Source of the DNA: UBA1756 sp045132235
GTDB lineage: Bacteria; Bacteroidota; Bacteroidia; Bacteroidales; WCHB1-69
Length of the DNA: 64,000 nt
NCBI GenBank assembly: GCA_045132235.1
Contig: JBGURX010000020.1
Span: 20,397-84,396, forward strand
Direction of reading: 5' to 3'
Shown piece after piece: positions 26,264 through 36,211 of this stretch (the first letter of the stretch is position 1; each line of letters starts with the position of its first letter). Made by a program: the position numbers and the translations under genes. The notes under the pieces are model-generated. The model had not been told where the DNA came from, did not search any database, and was given only the letters and a program-made list of their open reading frames with translations.

Positions 26264-26659
26264 TTATTTATCGATTTTTTCATAGTTAACGGGGATGATG
26301 CCGTCGAGCAGCTCGTTGCCCACGAGGTATTTCTCCACCAATTCGGTAGCCTTGGCAGGGGTGATGTAGCCGAAAACGACGGGATCCATGCCGGGTTTCT
26401 TCACCTCCACGGTGGGTTCGGCGTAGCAGTAGCCCATGCAGCCGGTCTGGGTGACCACAACGGGAAGTTTGCGGCTGTTGCACTCGTTGATGATGGTTTC
26501 CATCACCTGCTTGGCACCGGAGGCGATACCGCAGGTGGCCATGGCGACCTTGACCTGGATCATGTTGTCAACATTGTCGCCCATTTCGCGCAACTGCAAA
26601 TTGGATTGAAGCTCTTCTCTTTTCTTCTTCAAATCCGCTAATGACTTGATTTTTTCCAT
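26264..26659 (-). CDS. Small (2Fe-2S) ferredoxin-like hydrogenase subunit (HndB type)
   Basis: A 131-residue thioredoxin-like [2Fe-2S] protein with possible ligands C43, C60, C74 and C78 (ATCGIASGAK, NECNSRK, TGCMGYCYAEP). It is the first gene of the hydrogenase operon. A short N-terminal coiled coil (LADLKKKREELQSNLQLRE) precedes the domain. HndB-like proteins accompany HndA, C and D in NADP-linked hydrogenases. The Cys pattern resembles the N-terminus of the NuoF-like subunit, so electron transfer is likely, though some HndB homologues may only be structural. Confidence 0.85.
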   Translation of the reverse strand: MEKIKSLADLKKKREELQSNLQLREMGDNVDNMIQVKVAMATCGIASGAKQVMETIINECNSRKLPVVVTQTGCMGYCYAEPTVEVKKPGMDPVVFGYITPAKATELVEKYLVGNELLDGIIPVNYEKIDK

Positions 26660-26717
26660 AGTTACCTTGTTTTTGTTTATAATTTATATGGTAAAATTTG
26701 ATATTCCAAATCCGCGG

Positions 26718-26725
26718 CAAATTTA
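26718..26725 (-). promoter_or_regulatory. -7 box of the hydrogenase operon
   Basis: TAAATTTG on the minus strand fits TAnnTTTG, about 60 bases before the first hydrogenase ATG. Confidence 0.5.
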
Positions 26726-26756
26726 AGAAATAAAATGATATGAAATGGGGATAGTT

Positions 26757-26786
26757 GAAAAAAAAATCCCCTCTTTTGGGGAGGGG
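26757..26786 (-). terminator. Terminator after fumC
   Basis: On the minus strand a CCCCTC/GAGGGG stem (26768-26773 with 26781-26786) is followed by a T run. It ends fumC transcription before the hydrogenase promoter. Confidence 0.75.
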
Positions 26787-26798
26787 GGAAGAATGCTC

Positions 26799-28184
<1,386 letters not shown>

Positions 28185-28209
28185 ATCTTTTCTCAACAAT
28201 TATGACTTG

Positions 28210-28217
28210 CAAAAATA
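28210..28217 (-). promoter_or_regulatory. -7 box for fumC
   Basis: TATTTTTG on the minus strand, 25 bases before the fumC ATG chosen here. It faces away from the plus-strand box at 28248-28255. Confidence 0.5.
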
Positions 28218-28247
28218 CGGATTTTTCTTTTATATCATTTTTTTATT

Positions 28248-28255
28248 TAATTTTG
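28248..28255 (+). promoter_or_regulatory. -7 box for the secreted-protein / CoA-transferase pair
   Basis: TAATTTTG, 20 bases before the ATG at 28275. Confidence 0.5.
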
Positions 28256-28274
28256 CCCAGCAAATTTTATCACA

Positions 28275-29810
28275 ATGAAACACTTCACCCTTGTCCTCAT
28301 TTCCATCGTCATGATGGTGGTACTCATGCCGTCGCTGCAAGCACAGAGCACCCCCTCCGGCCCCATTGTCATGAATTTCTCGAAAGAGCACTACAGCCAT
28401 GCCGTACTGGCTAACAACGACCAGCAGCTGGTGGCCTACTGCAGTCCGATATGGCAGAAACTGAAGAAGTGTTACCACTCCATCGTAACCTACGACAAGA
28501 CCACGAACATCACCTCCTCGTGCGTGCTGAACCTCTCATCGGATTACAAGCGGCTGGTCGCCTTCGATGCCGGCGACTCCTACTTTGTGGCCTACTCGCG
28601 TTATGCGAAAGCCACCGAATATGAATTCTCCACCGCCTCCATCCCCAAAGACTGCGCCAACGACTATACGGTAACCCCGCGCACCGTGCTTGCCCTCGAC
28701 ATCGACCGCAACGGCTATGTGCAGTCGTTCGTGGCCGAATCGGCCGACCACACCAAACACGCCATCGTGCTGGTGGGCATCAACAAGAAGGAGATGGCCG
28801 ACAAATTTTACTTTTATGTATATGATGATGCCGGGCGGGAGGTGCTCTCCAAAATTCTCGCCCCCGAAATCAACGGGGACAGCTTTTCCATTGAGGATCT
28901 GGAGGTTACCAACGATGGCGATGCGCTGCTGTTGATGCGCACCGGCCGGAAAGACAAGACTGGCAGCTCCTCCATCCACCTGCTCACCTGCACCCAGCAG
29001 GGTGGCAAAAGCTATGTGGAGCCGGTCCGTTTCGGTGAGATCCAATCCATGCGGCTGCTGGTGCTGAACAACGGCAACTACTTTGTGGGCGGCTACTGTG
29101 CGGAAGAGCAAGAAAAGCCCACGTCGGAGTATTTTTCCTGCATCTTCAACAAAAAATTATGGAACTTCGAACCCGCCAAGCACTTCAAACTTCCTGAAAA
29201 TCAGCAACCCAAGCACGAATATATGCTGCTCTATTTCATCCGCTACTACACCCATTGCGCAGCCCTCCATGAGTTAGACAATGGTGAGGTGGTCATGCTC
29301 GGCGAACACCGCGCCATGGTGGTTGAGACCGGACAAGGCACCACCTACTACCACTATGCTCGCGACATTGTGTATCAGCACTTTGACGCCGACGGCGGGT
29401 CGATGCACGCCAAAAGACTCGCAAAATACCAGGCCACCCAATTCGAGAAAGGTGCCGTAAACTTTAATGCAGAGTGGTACACCTACGACAAGTTGGGCAT
29501 CTCCTTCAGTTCGTTTGTATCCGGCAATTCCGTGTACGTTCTGTATCAGGACCATCAGGATAATTTCAACAAGAAAGACGGTTCCACCATGTACTCCACC
29601 ATCACCACCCGCGCCAAGAGCTGTACCGTGCTGGCACGGTTAGATGACGACGGGCCGACTATGAAACTGTTGATGATGCCCGGCAAGGCGAAACGGACGC
29701 TCCACAACCTCTGGCTGTTTGACGGGAAAGAGTTCTGGTATGGCATGTACAACCTGAAGGATTATTCATTGGAGCGCAGCACATTAAACGACATTTTTTC
29801 AGAAAAATAA
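28275..29810 (+). CDS. Hypothetical secreted protein, 511 residues
   Basis: The signal peptide is MKHFTLVLISIVMMVVLMPS with cleavage after the LQAQS region. The mature protein is beta-rich, with repeated strand-turn blocks (YDKTTNITSS, DDAGREVLSKILAPE, YQHFDADGGSMHAKRLAKYQ) that could form a propeller, but no family was recognised. It lies 9 bases before the CoA-transferase gene and probably shares its mRNA, an odd pairing of an exported protein with a cytoplasmic enzyme. No lipobox, so it is probably periplasmic or exported. Confidence 0.7.
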   Translation: MKHFTLVLISIVMMVVLMPSLQAQSTPSGPIVMNFSKEHYSHAVLANNDQQLVAYCSPIWQKLKKCYHSIVTYDKTTNITSSCVLNLSSDYKRLVAFDAGDSYFVAYSRYAKATEYEFSTASIPKDCANDYTVTPRTVLALDIDRNGYVQSFVAESADHTKHAIVLVGINKKEMADKFYFYVYDDAGREVLSKILAPEINGDSFSIEDLEVTNDGDALLLMRTGRKDKTGSSSIHLLTCTQQGGKSYVEPVRFGEIQSMRLLVLNNGNYFVGGYCAEEQEKPTSEYFSCIFNKKLWNFEPAKHFKLPENQQPKHEYMLLYFIRYYTHCAALHELDNGEVVMLGEHRAMVVETGQGTTYYHYARDIVYQHFDADGGSMHAKRLAKYQATQFEKGAVNFNAEWYTYDKLGISFSSFVSGNSVYVLYQDHQDNFNKKDGSTMYSTITTRAKSCTVLARLDDDGPTMKLLMMPGKAKRTLHNLWLFDGKEFWYGMYNLKDYSLERSTLNDIFSEK

Positions 29811-29819
29811 TAAAAAACC

Positions 29820-31103
29820 ATGACTCCCCTCCCCTTTATGACTGCCGAAGAGGCCGTGCGCCTTGTGAAATCGGGCGACCACCTGCACTGGCCCTGTGTG
29901 GCCGCCGCTCCCGAGCACCTCATCCGTGCCCTCGTGGCCCGCGCCAGCGAGTTGGAAAATGTTACCATCACCCATCTCTATACCGAAGGGTATGCCGACT
30001 ACGTGCTGCCCCAGTATGCCCGGAACTTCCACCTCGACTCGTTCTTCATCGGCGGGAATGTGCGCAAGGCTACCCAAGCCGGCTATGCCGACTACATCCC
30101 CTGCTCGCTGTCCGACACCGCCCGCATCATCCGTGAGGGGCACCAGCCCGTGAACGGCGTGTTCATCATGGTGAGCGAGCCCGACGAGGAGGGTTTCGTG
30201 TCGCTCGGCACGTCAGTAGATTGCACGCTGGCGGCCATCGAGCGGGCGGAGTATGTCATCGCGCAGGTCAACCGCTACATGCCGTTTTGTTACGGCGACG
30301 CCCGCATCCCGATGTCGAAAATCACGGCATGGGTGCGGCACGACGTGCCGTTGGCGGAGGCCGAATTCCCGGCGCTGAGCGAGCAGGACATCGCCATCGG
30401 CAAACATGCGGCGGCCTTGGTACCCGACGGCGCCACGCTGCAAATCGGCATCGGCAACATCCCCAACGCGGTACTGGCACAGCTCGGCGGCCACCAGCAT
30501 TTAGGCATCCACTCGGAGATGTTCTCCGACGGTGTGCTGCCCCTGATCGAGCGCGGCGTGATTGACGGCAGCCGCAAGCAGGTTGACCCCGGTAAGCACG
30601 TGGCCACCTTCTTGAAAGGAACGCAGAAACTATATGATTTTGTGGACCATAACCCCGACGTGCTGATGCACGATGTGGCCTACACCAACAATCCGGCGGT
30701 GATTGCCCGCAACCCCAAGGTGGTGGCCCTCAACTCGGCCATCCAGATCGACCTCACGGGGCAGGTGTGCGCCGACTCCATCGGCACCACTATGTTCAGC
30801 GGGTCGGGCGGGCAGCTCGACTTCATGCTGGGGGCAGGTGCGAGCGAGGGCGGTGTGCCCATCATCGCCATGCCTGCCGCCACCGGCAAAGGGGTGAGCA
30901 AGATTGTGCCCACGCTGACCGAAGGCGCCGGCGTGGTGACGCCACGCACGGTGGTACACTGGGTGATTACCGAGTACGGGGCAGTGAATCTCTTCGGAAA
31001 ACCGATGCGCGAGCGCGCCAAACTGCTGATTTCCATCGCCCATCCTGCCGCACGGGAAACGCTGGAGCGGGCAGCATTTGAACGATTTGGGGGAAACAAT
31101 TAA
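29820..31103 (+). CDS. Acetyl-CoA hydrolase/CoA-transferase family protein
   Basis: A 427-residue family I CoA-transferase of the Cat1 / 4-hydroxybutyrate CoA-transferase / butyryl-CoA:acetate CoA-transferase group. Motifs include GIGNIPNAVL (CoA-binding region) and HSEMFSDG with the likely catalytic Glu at 233; FSGSGGQLDFMLGA and GKGVSKIVPTL are typical late motifs. It moves CoA between short-chain acyl groups, for example to acetate. The exact substrate cannot be read from sequence. Its stop overlaps the stop of the convergent BtrH_N gene. Confidence 0.88.
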   Translation: MTPLPFMTAEEAVRLVKSGDHLHWPCVAAAPEHLIRALVARASELENVTITHLYTEGYADYVLPQYARNFHLDSFFIGGNVRKATQAGYADYIPCSLSDTARIIREGHQPVNGVFIMVSEPDEEGFVSLGTSVDCTLAAIERAEYVIAQVNRYMPFCYGDARIPMSKITAWVRHDVPLAEAEFPALSEQDIAIGKHAAALVPDGATLQIGIGNIPNAVLAQLGGHQHLGIHSEMFSDGVLPLIERGVIDGSRKQVDPGKHVATFLKGTQKLYDFVDHNPDVLMHDVAYTNNPAVIARNPKVVALNSAIQIDLTGQVCADSIGTTMFSGSGGQLDFMLGAGASEGGVPIIAMPAATGKGVSKIVPTLTEGAGVVTPRTVVHWVITEYGAVNLFGKPMRERAKLLISIAHPAARETLERAAFERFGGNN

Positions 31104-32125
31104 AACCTATCCATACAGGTTTTCAATTTCGTGGAAACGGCGGTTTCTTTGTCGGCGGCGATGAGGAAATGGTCGGCGATGGTGTCCACTTCGGCGCGGC
31201 GGGTGTCGGCGTCCACCTGACGTGTGGCGAGGTGGGCGGAGGAGAGAGCCACCACGCGCCAGTCACTGCACACGTCGCGCAGCATGGCGGCGGCCTCTTT
31301 CAGCTCGTCGCACTGCAGGATGGGGGCGGCTTCATCGAGGAAGTCGGCATAGAGGAAGCGGTAGCCCGCGCCGCCGGAGCCGATTTCAAGCATACGGTAG
31401 ATGTGGATGAAGAACTTGCGGTCGTGGTCGTCGAGCTCCTTTTCCCTATAGGCGCGCACCACATCGGCCATGCTGCGCATGGCGCGGATGCCCTCGAAGG
31501 AGAGCGGATGATGGAGCATCTTCCAGCACACTTTGCGGATGCTCTTCACAATCGCCTTTTTGATGTCAAATTGCTGTGAAGGCTTCTGTTTCAGATAATA
31601 GATGTTGCCGATGATCGGCGGGATATGGAGGTTGAAGCGCGATTTCTGCAAATCCTGTGCGCTGATGGTCTTGAGTACCTCGCGGGGCTCAAAATTGTCC
31701 ATCACCAGATAGTCGTCGTCCTGCTTGCCGGCCACGAGCACGCTGTGACCGTTGAAGAAGAACCGCTGGTCTTCGGCGATGAAAGAGAGAGAGGATACTT
31801 CTGTGAGGATGCCGACAGGGATGCCTTTTTCGAGCAGGGCGTCCATATCGCGCATCGCCTTCCGCTTGTTGAGGAGCCAGTAACGCCTGTAGCACACGGG
31901 GGCGCCGATGCGCTTGAAAAAGGTGGTCATGATGGTGCCTTGCCAGCAGCGGCAGGCGATGACGCGGATGCCGCTGAACTTCACAAACCGCGGTGCGCCG
32001 AAATCCATTCCCGCTCCCAGACCGAAAATCATCGCTTCGCTGTAATCCACTCCAAAAAAATGGAGAATGTTGCGTACCGTGCCGGTTTCGCAATGGATGG
32101 GAGGGAGGATTTCAAAATTATTCAT
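31100..32125 (-). CDS. BtrH N-terminal / DUF4872 domain protein
   Basis: A 341-residue cytoplasmic protein. The N-terminal half resembles the BtrH_N domain, with Cys in PPIHCETGTVRNIL (about residue 12) and His in FNGHSVLVAG as possible thiol-protease-like catalytic residues. The C-terminal half corresponds to DUF4872. BtrH from butirosin biosynthesis transfers an acyl group from a carrier protein; here no carrier or biosynthetic cluster is nearby, so the substrate is unknown. The start is the ATG at 32125; a TTG at 32131 is less likely. Stop codons overlap within TTAA with the CoA-transferase gene. Confidence 0.75.
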   Translation of the reverse strand: MNNFEILPPIHCETGTVRNILHFFGVDYSEAMIFGLGAGMDFGAPRFVKFSGIRVIACRCWQGTIMTTFFKRIGAPVCYRRYWLLNKRKAMRDMDALLEKGIPVGILTEVSSLSFIAEDQRFFFNGHSVLVAGKQDDDYLVMDNFEPREVLKTISAQDLQKSRFNLHIPPIIGNIYYLKQKPSQQFDIKKAIVKSIRKVCWKMLHHPLSFEGIRAMRSMADVVRAYREKELDDHDRKFFIHIYRMLEIGSGGAGYRFLYADFLDEAAPILQCDELKEAAAMLRDVCSDWRVVALSSAHLATRQVDADTRRAEVDTIADHFLIAADKETAVSTKLKTCMDRF

Positions 32126-32193
32126 TATCAATAAAATAAAAGAAGAAACGATTGCATCGGCAAACGCGGATTTCCTTTTTCAAAAATAATTTG

Positions 32194-32201
32194 CAAATAT
32201 A
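32194..32201 (-). promoter_or_regulatory. -7 box for the BtrH_N gene
   Basis: TATATTTG on the minus strand; a second match, TATTTTTG, lies at 32181-32188. Both lie 55-70 bases before the ATG. Confidence 0.45.
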
Positions 32202-32253
32202 GCACATTTTTCATTGCCTCCCCCACCCTTTCACCATTTCCAAAAAAAAATTG

Positions 32254-32261
32254 TATATTTG
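32254..32261 (+). promoter_or_regulatory. -7 box for the TPR gene
   Basis: TATATTTG, 26 bases before the ATG at 32288. Confidence 0.5.
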
Positions 32262-32287
32262 CCGCGAAAAACAAAATCCCATCCAAA

Positions 32288-33871
32288 ATGAAAAAACTTC
32301 TTTTTACCCTCCTCTGCATCTTTATCCTGCCGGCGATGTTCGCGCAGAAAACATCCGAAGCCTTTGAGAGAGGCCTCAACCTATTCCAAAACGGAAAATA
32401 CGAAAAGGCACTTCCTTTTTTTGAAGAAGACCTTGCCCAGCAGCCCAAATCCGGCTATTCGAATTTCGCTGCAGGAGCCTGTCTGATGAAGATGGAACGC
32501 TATTCGGAAGCCATCCCCTACTTGGACCAAGCCATCAAATACATGCCGAAAGGGGAACGACCGCTCGTATATATGCAGAAGGCGAGCGCCTATTACGGCA
32601 TTGACAACAATGCCGCCGCGCTGGAAGTGCTGAACGAAGCCATCAAAAAGTACCCGAAACTGCCGGATCTCTACATCACCCGCGCCAGCCTCTACCAAGC
32701 AATGGAGTACTATCCATCAGCGATAAACGACTGCGACAAAGCCCTCGCGCTCGACCCTGCCAACGGCCAAGCGATGTTTCTAAAGAGCCAGCTGCTGTTG
32801 GACAAGGAACAGTATGTTGAAGCGCTGACCTTGGCGGAGCAGGTGCTGGCGCAGGAGCGCAACAGCGCCTATCTGCGCCTCTACATCTCCATAGTACACT
32901 GCGCGCTCGAACAATACGAGGAAGCCCTCGACAACTTCATCAACTACCTCACCCACGAGGAGTACTATGAAGAGTCATTCGAAGTGATGAAAATTCTGGC
33001 CGACACGATTCCGGAGCAGCTGTTCGAGCGTTTGGATGCGCAAGCCATCAAATACCCTTCCAGTGCCACATGGCCCTACATGGCTCTCAACGCCTGCCAC
33101 TACATCAACGAATACCACCGGGGCATCAGCTACGCCCAAAAGTTGCATGCCATTGCCAACGATTCCACCTCTTACGAATACCTTATATCCACGATCACAC
33201 GAGCCGATGAGTACGAAAAGGTGCTGGAGCTTTTGAAAGAAGCCCCCCAGTGGGGTTACAGCGACGAAGAATGCATGACTATGACTTTCAATACCCTTTT
33301 CAATACAGTACACTACGACGAACTGTTGGCTCTGTACGACTCCCTTTTCCCCGACCCGACCCTTGACACCAACTACACCCATTTCCCTTTCGGCTGCTAT
33401 GCCAATACCCAGCAATGGCAGAAAGCCCTTGACTGGCTGGAACGCATTTTGCCACAAAATAAAGACAACGAAGATTTCCCCGTTTTTTATTACAACGCCA
33501 TCGCCAAAATCAAATTATTGCAACACGACACCCTCGCCGCACAAGCCGCCGCACACAAAGCCATTGAAACCGACCCCGACCGGATCATCGCCTACTATTT
33601 TATCGGCGACAAAGAAAAAGCATACCAGCAATTGGCAAAAAAATACGATTTCGACAGCGAAGATGGTTACGAATTATATAATATTGCGACCTGCTACGCC
33701 ATGATGGACGACCCCACCAACGCACTCATCTATCTCCGAAAATCCTTCGAAGCCGGCTACTATTACGGTATGGGCCGGAGCATCGCCATCGACTGCGAGC
33801 TGTACAACCTCCGCAACCTGCCCGAATTCAAGGCCCTGCTGGAGGAATTTGCCGAAAAGCAGAAAAAGTAA
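32288..33871 (+). CDS. Secreted tetratricopeptide-repeat protein
   Basis: A 527-residue exported protein with signal MKKLLFTLLCIFILPAMFAQ. The mature part is made of TPR-like helical pairs: AFERGLNLFQNGKYEKALPF (near residue 25), then NFAAGACLMKMERYSEAIPY, ASLYQAMEYYPSAINDCDKA and more towards the C-terminus (YNIATCYAMMDDPTNALIYL). TPR proteins serve as protein-binding scaffolds in the periplasm or at the cell envelope. No enzymatic domain is visible. It converges on the PorT-like gene, one stop directly abutting the other. Confidence 0.85.
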   Translation: MKKLLFTLLCIFILPAMFAQKTSEAFERGLNLFQNGKYEKALPFFEEDLAQQPKSGYSNFAAGACLMKMERYSEAIPYLDQAIKYMPKGERPLVYMQKASAYYGIDNNAAALEVLNEAIKKYPKLPDLYITRASLYQAMEYYPSAINDCDKALALDPANGQAMFLKSQLLLDKEQYVEALTLAEQVLAQERNSAYLRLYISIVHCALEQYEEALDNFINYLTHEEYYEESFEVMKILADTIPEQLFERLDAQAIKYPSSATWPYMALNACHYINEYHRGISYAQKLHAIANDSTSYEYLISTITRADEYEKVLELLKEAPQWGYSDEECMTMTFNTLFNTVHYDELLALYDSLFPDPTLDTNYTHFPFGCYANTQQWQKALDWLERILPQNKDNEDFPVFYYNAIAKIKLLQHDTLAAQAAAHKAIETDPDRIIAYYFIGDKEKAYQQLAKKYDFDSEDGYELYNIATCYAMMDDPTNALIYLRKSFEAGYYYGMGRSIAIDCELYNLRNLPEFKALLEEFAEKQKK

Positions 33872-34594
33872 TTATTCGAAAATAAAGGAGACCTGCAGCA
33901 TCTTCGAGCGGAGCGACTGCACGCTCTGCGCGTACATGTTGTCCTCTTTCACCAGCAGGTTCATCAGTCCGAACGACATCTTGAACTCGGTGGTGAATTT
34001 GAAATAGGTGCAGTAGAAGTCGATGCCCACACCCACCTGTGCCTGCACGTCGTGCGGGTAGAGTTTGAGCATGATTTCGTTGGGATTGCTGTTCTTTTTC
34101 TTCGCCGCCGATATGAGGTCGAGGCTGTATTGTGCGCCGCCAATGACGTACGCACGCACGTTGTGCATACGCGACGACTTGAACTTCACCAGCAAAGGCA
34201 GATCCAGATACACCGACTCGATGCGTTTCTTGGTAATCAGCTGCGAGGCATCGGGGTAAAGGATGGTGTAGCGCACCACGCGGTCGCCGAAGGAGAGTCC
34301 GGGGATGAAACGCAGGTCGAAATACTTGCCGAGACGAAGGTTGGTGACGATGCCGAGGTTGAAACCGCTCATGGCGGCAGTGTTGATGACCATGAGGGAA
34401 TCGTACTGGCTGAGGTCGTTGTCGGAGCGGATGGAGAAGTCGAACTGGTTGTAGCCGAGAAGGAAGCCGAAATGGAACAGCTGGTTGTCGTATTTCTGGA
34501 GGTTCGGCACGCCAAAGTTGAATTTTTGTGCGTGCCCGGGAATGGACAACGCCAACACCATCAGGAGTATGAGAAGAGCTTTACACTTTTTCAC
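33872..34594 (-). CDS. PorT-like outer-membrane beta-barrel protein
   Basis: A 240-residue exported protein with signal ALLILLMVLALSIPGHAQ and amphipathic beta strands ending in a C-terminal aromatic/hydrophobic strand (KMLQVSFIFE). Sequence features (KFNFGVPNLQKYDNQLFHFG near the start, YLDLPLLVKFKS, AYVIGGAQYSLDL) resemble PorT/SprT, an outer-membrane component of the type IX secretion system. No other T9SS gene is in the window. The start codon is GTG, since no ATG is available to include the signal peptide. If not PorT, it is a related OMP_b-brl barrel. Confidence 0.7.
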   Translation of the reverse strand: MKKCKALLILLMVLALSIPGHAQKFNFGVPNLQKYDNQLFHFGFLLGYNQFDFSIRSDNDLSQYDSLMVINTAAMSGFNLGIVTNLRLGKYFDLRFIPGLSFGDRVVRYTILYPDASQLITKKRIESVYLDLPLLVKFKSSRMHNVRAYVIGGAQYSLDLISAAKKKNSNPNEIMLKLYPHDVQAQVGVGIDFYCTYFKFTTEFKMSFGLMNLLVKEDNMYAQSVQSLRSKMLQVSFIFE

Positions 34595-34659
34595 TTTAAA
34601 AAATTTAGAAAGATGTAACGACAGAAAGCGTCAAATATTGCACGGGAAGAAAATCAATA

Positions 34660-35466
34660 TTATTCCAGATCCCATGCCTCTTTGATGCCCTTGTAGTCGA
34701 TGCGCACCTGACCGTTGCCGATATACTCGGCCCCCACTTGGATGTCCTCCCTGTTTTCCATAATGGCGGTCATGCTCACCTTTCCGTCCGTCCAATCGAT
34801 GGCACCCTTCTGGTTGGCCGCCTGACGGATGGGGGTGTCAATCTGGTAATTCAACAATGCACAGCCTAAGCAATAGATGCCCGAACCCTCCAGCTGATAG
34901 GCCGACTCGCCGAGCTTAACCGGTGTGGCTGCGGCAGTCAGACGCAAATTCCACGATACCGTATCGCCAGCCATAGGGTAATACTCCAACTCCGGAGAGA
35001 TAAACAAATCAGAGGTTATTTCCCAACAGCCTGCCTCCACACAACTGACGTTCAAACTGCCACATGGGAATCCGTATTTTCCCATCAAATAATCATCATC
35101 CACATAACTAAGCACTTCCCATGCGCTCCCCATGTCGGAAAGCAGAGTCTGGTGGGTATTGATGGATTTTTGCAGCTGTTCACCTTTGTAAATCAAATAA
35201 TTGCCGTTCTCATCCACACGGATGCGCTCATTGGGAAAATATTTATCCTCAATCTCAATACGGCCCAGACTGTCGGCGGCGAGCCATGCGTTGAGGTAGA
35301 AGGCCGTCTGCACGGGACTTTTCAACACGTAGTTTGTAATGTTGAACCAACATTCGTGGATCTCCTTGCCGCGCTGGGTGGGACGACGGTCCTTGTCGCC
35401 ACACTCCCAGATGCAACTGGTGAAAAATACTGAAAGAATGCAGAAAGTGAAGATATACTTTTTCAT
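34660..35466 (-). CDS. Hypothetical lipoprotein, 268 residues
   Basis: The lipoprotein signal is MKKYIFTFCILSVFFTSC, with the lipobox Cys at residue 18. The mature protein has several conserved-looking Cys (SLNVSCVEAGCWE, GIYCLGCALL) and beta-strand character, but no family was recognised. It follows the 220-residue barrel gene by 2 bases, so the two are in one operon and may act together at the outer membrane. The PorT-like gene is 65 bases further downstream. Confidence 0.7.
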   Translation of the reverse strand: MKKYIFTFCILSVFFTSCIWECGDKDRRPTQRGKEIHECWFNITNYVLKSPVQTAFYLNAWLAADSLGRIEIEDKYFPNERIRVDENGNYLIYKGEQLQKSINTHQTLLSDMGSAWEVLSYVDDDYLMGKYGFPCGSLNVSCVEAGCWEITSDLFISPELEYYPMAGDTVSWNLRLTAAATPVKLGESAYQLEGSGIYCLGCALLNYQIDTPIRQAANQKGAIDWTDGKVSMTAIMENREDIQVGAEYIGNGQVRIDYKGIKEAWDLE

Positions 35467-35468
35467 GA

Positions 35469-36131
35469 CTAATTATTTTTTTGACCATTAAAACGATAAC
35501 CGAAGCCCAATCTAAAGATGCCCATCGGGCCGACACCAAACTCGGCACTGCCGTACCACTTGTAGCCCACCTGCACGCCCACGAAGGTGAGCTGACCGGC
35601 GAACTGGGCGAAGGTGCTTTCCGTATTCCTGTTGAAGTTCACCACGCTGAAGCCGAGACCGATTTCAGAGTAGCAAGTCACGATGGGTTTGTTGACCCAC
35701 GAAAAGCGGACAGTGGGGATGACGGAGAAGATGTGCGTGTACTCGTAGTGGTCGCGCAGGCCGGTGGGACGGTCATACACCGGCTTGTAGAACCCGCAGT
35801 AGCTGACGTTACCGCCCACCCAGAACCACTTGGCCACACGGTAGGAGTAGCCCGCATTGAGGGCGAACGACGACCACGTGATGCCATCGTACTGGTCGGG
35901 GGTGAACCAATACCACGGATTGTAATCCTCCCACGGATCACTGATCATTCTAAAGAACGGCAAATTGTCGGTGGTGGCAGCGGCGATCACCGGGTCGCCG
36001 ATGGTGAAATGCGCCTCATGGCGGGGCAGCAGCTGCTTCCAAGAGGACTTGCTTTGAACCGTGTCGCTCTGGGCCCACCCGGTGGTGGCGACCAGCGACA
36101 GCAGCAGGATGATGAGGGTTGTTTTTTTCAT
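35469..36131 (-). CDS. Outer-membrane beta-barrel-like protein
   Basis: A 220-residue exported protein with signal MKKTTLIILLLSLVATTGWA. Alternating strands with aromatic girdle residues (WKQLLPRHEAHFTIGDPV, WSSFALNAGYSYRVAKWFW, YSEIGLGFSVVNFN, FRLGFGYRFNGQ) suggest a small barrel. The start at 36131 is chosen because it opens directly on the signal peptide; the longer frame to 36197 runs through a tandem repeat. It is translated just before the 268-residue lipoprotein. Confidence 0.72.
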   Translation of the reverse strand: MKKTTLIILLLSLVATTGWAQSDTVQSKSSWKQLLPRHEAHFTIGDPVIAAATTDNLPFFRMISDPWEDYNPWYWFTPDQYDGITWSSFALNAGYSYRVAKWFWVGGNVSYCGFYKPVYDRPTGLRDHYEYTHIFSVIPTVRFSWVNKPIVTCYSEIGLGFSVVNFNRNTESTFAQFAGQLTFVGVQVGYKWYGSAEFGVGPMGIFRLGFGYRFNGQKNN

Positions 36132-36154
36132 GATGATATTTTTTAGGAGATGGT

Positions 36155-36210
36155 GCATGCATTTTGTTGAGACAACGCATGCATTTTGTTGAGACAACGC
36201 ATGCGTTGTC
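36155..36210. repeat. 22-bp direct repeat plus palindrome
   Basis: A 22-base unit beginning GCATGCATTTTG occurs twice in tandem (36155-36176, 36177-36198). It is followed by GCATGCGTTGTC, which with the preceding bases makes a perfect 18-bp palindrome (36193-36210, GACAACGCA and its complement). It lies between the barrel gene and the sugar transporter. Confidence 0.85.
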
Positions 36211-36211
36211 T

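Noticed and set aside
36131..36197. Longer N-terminus for the barrel protein
   Set aside because: The extension is coded by the start of the direct-repeat region and would bury the signal peptide 22 residues inside.
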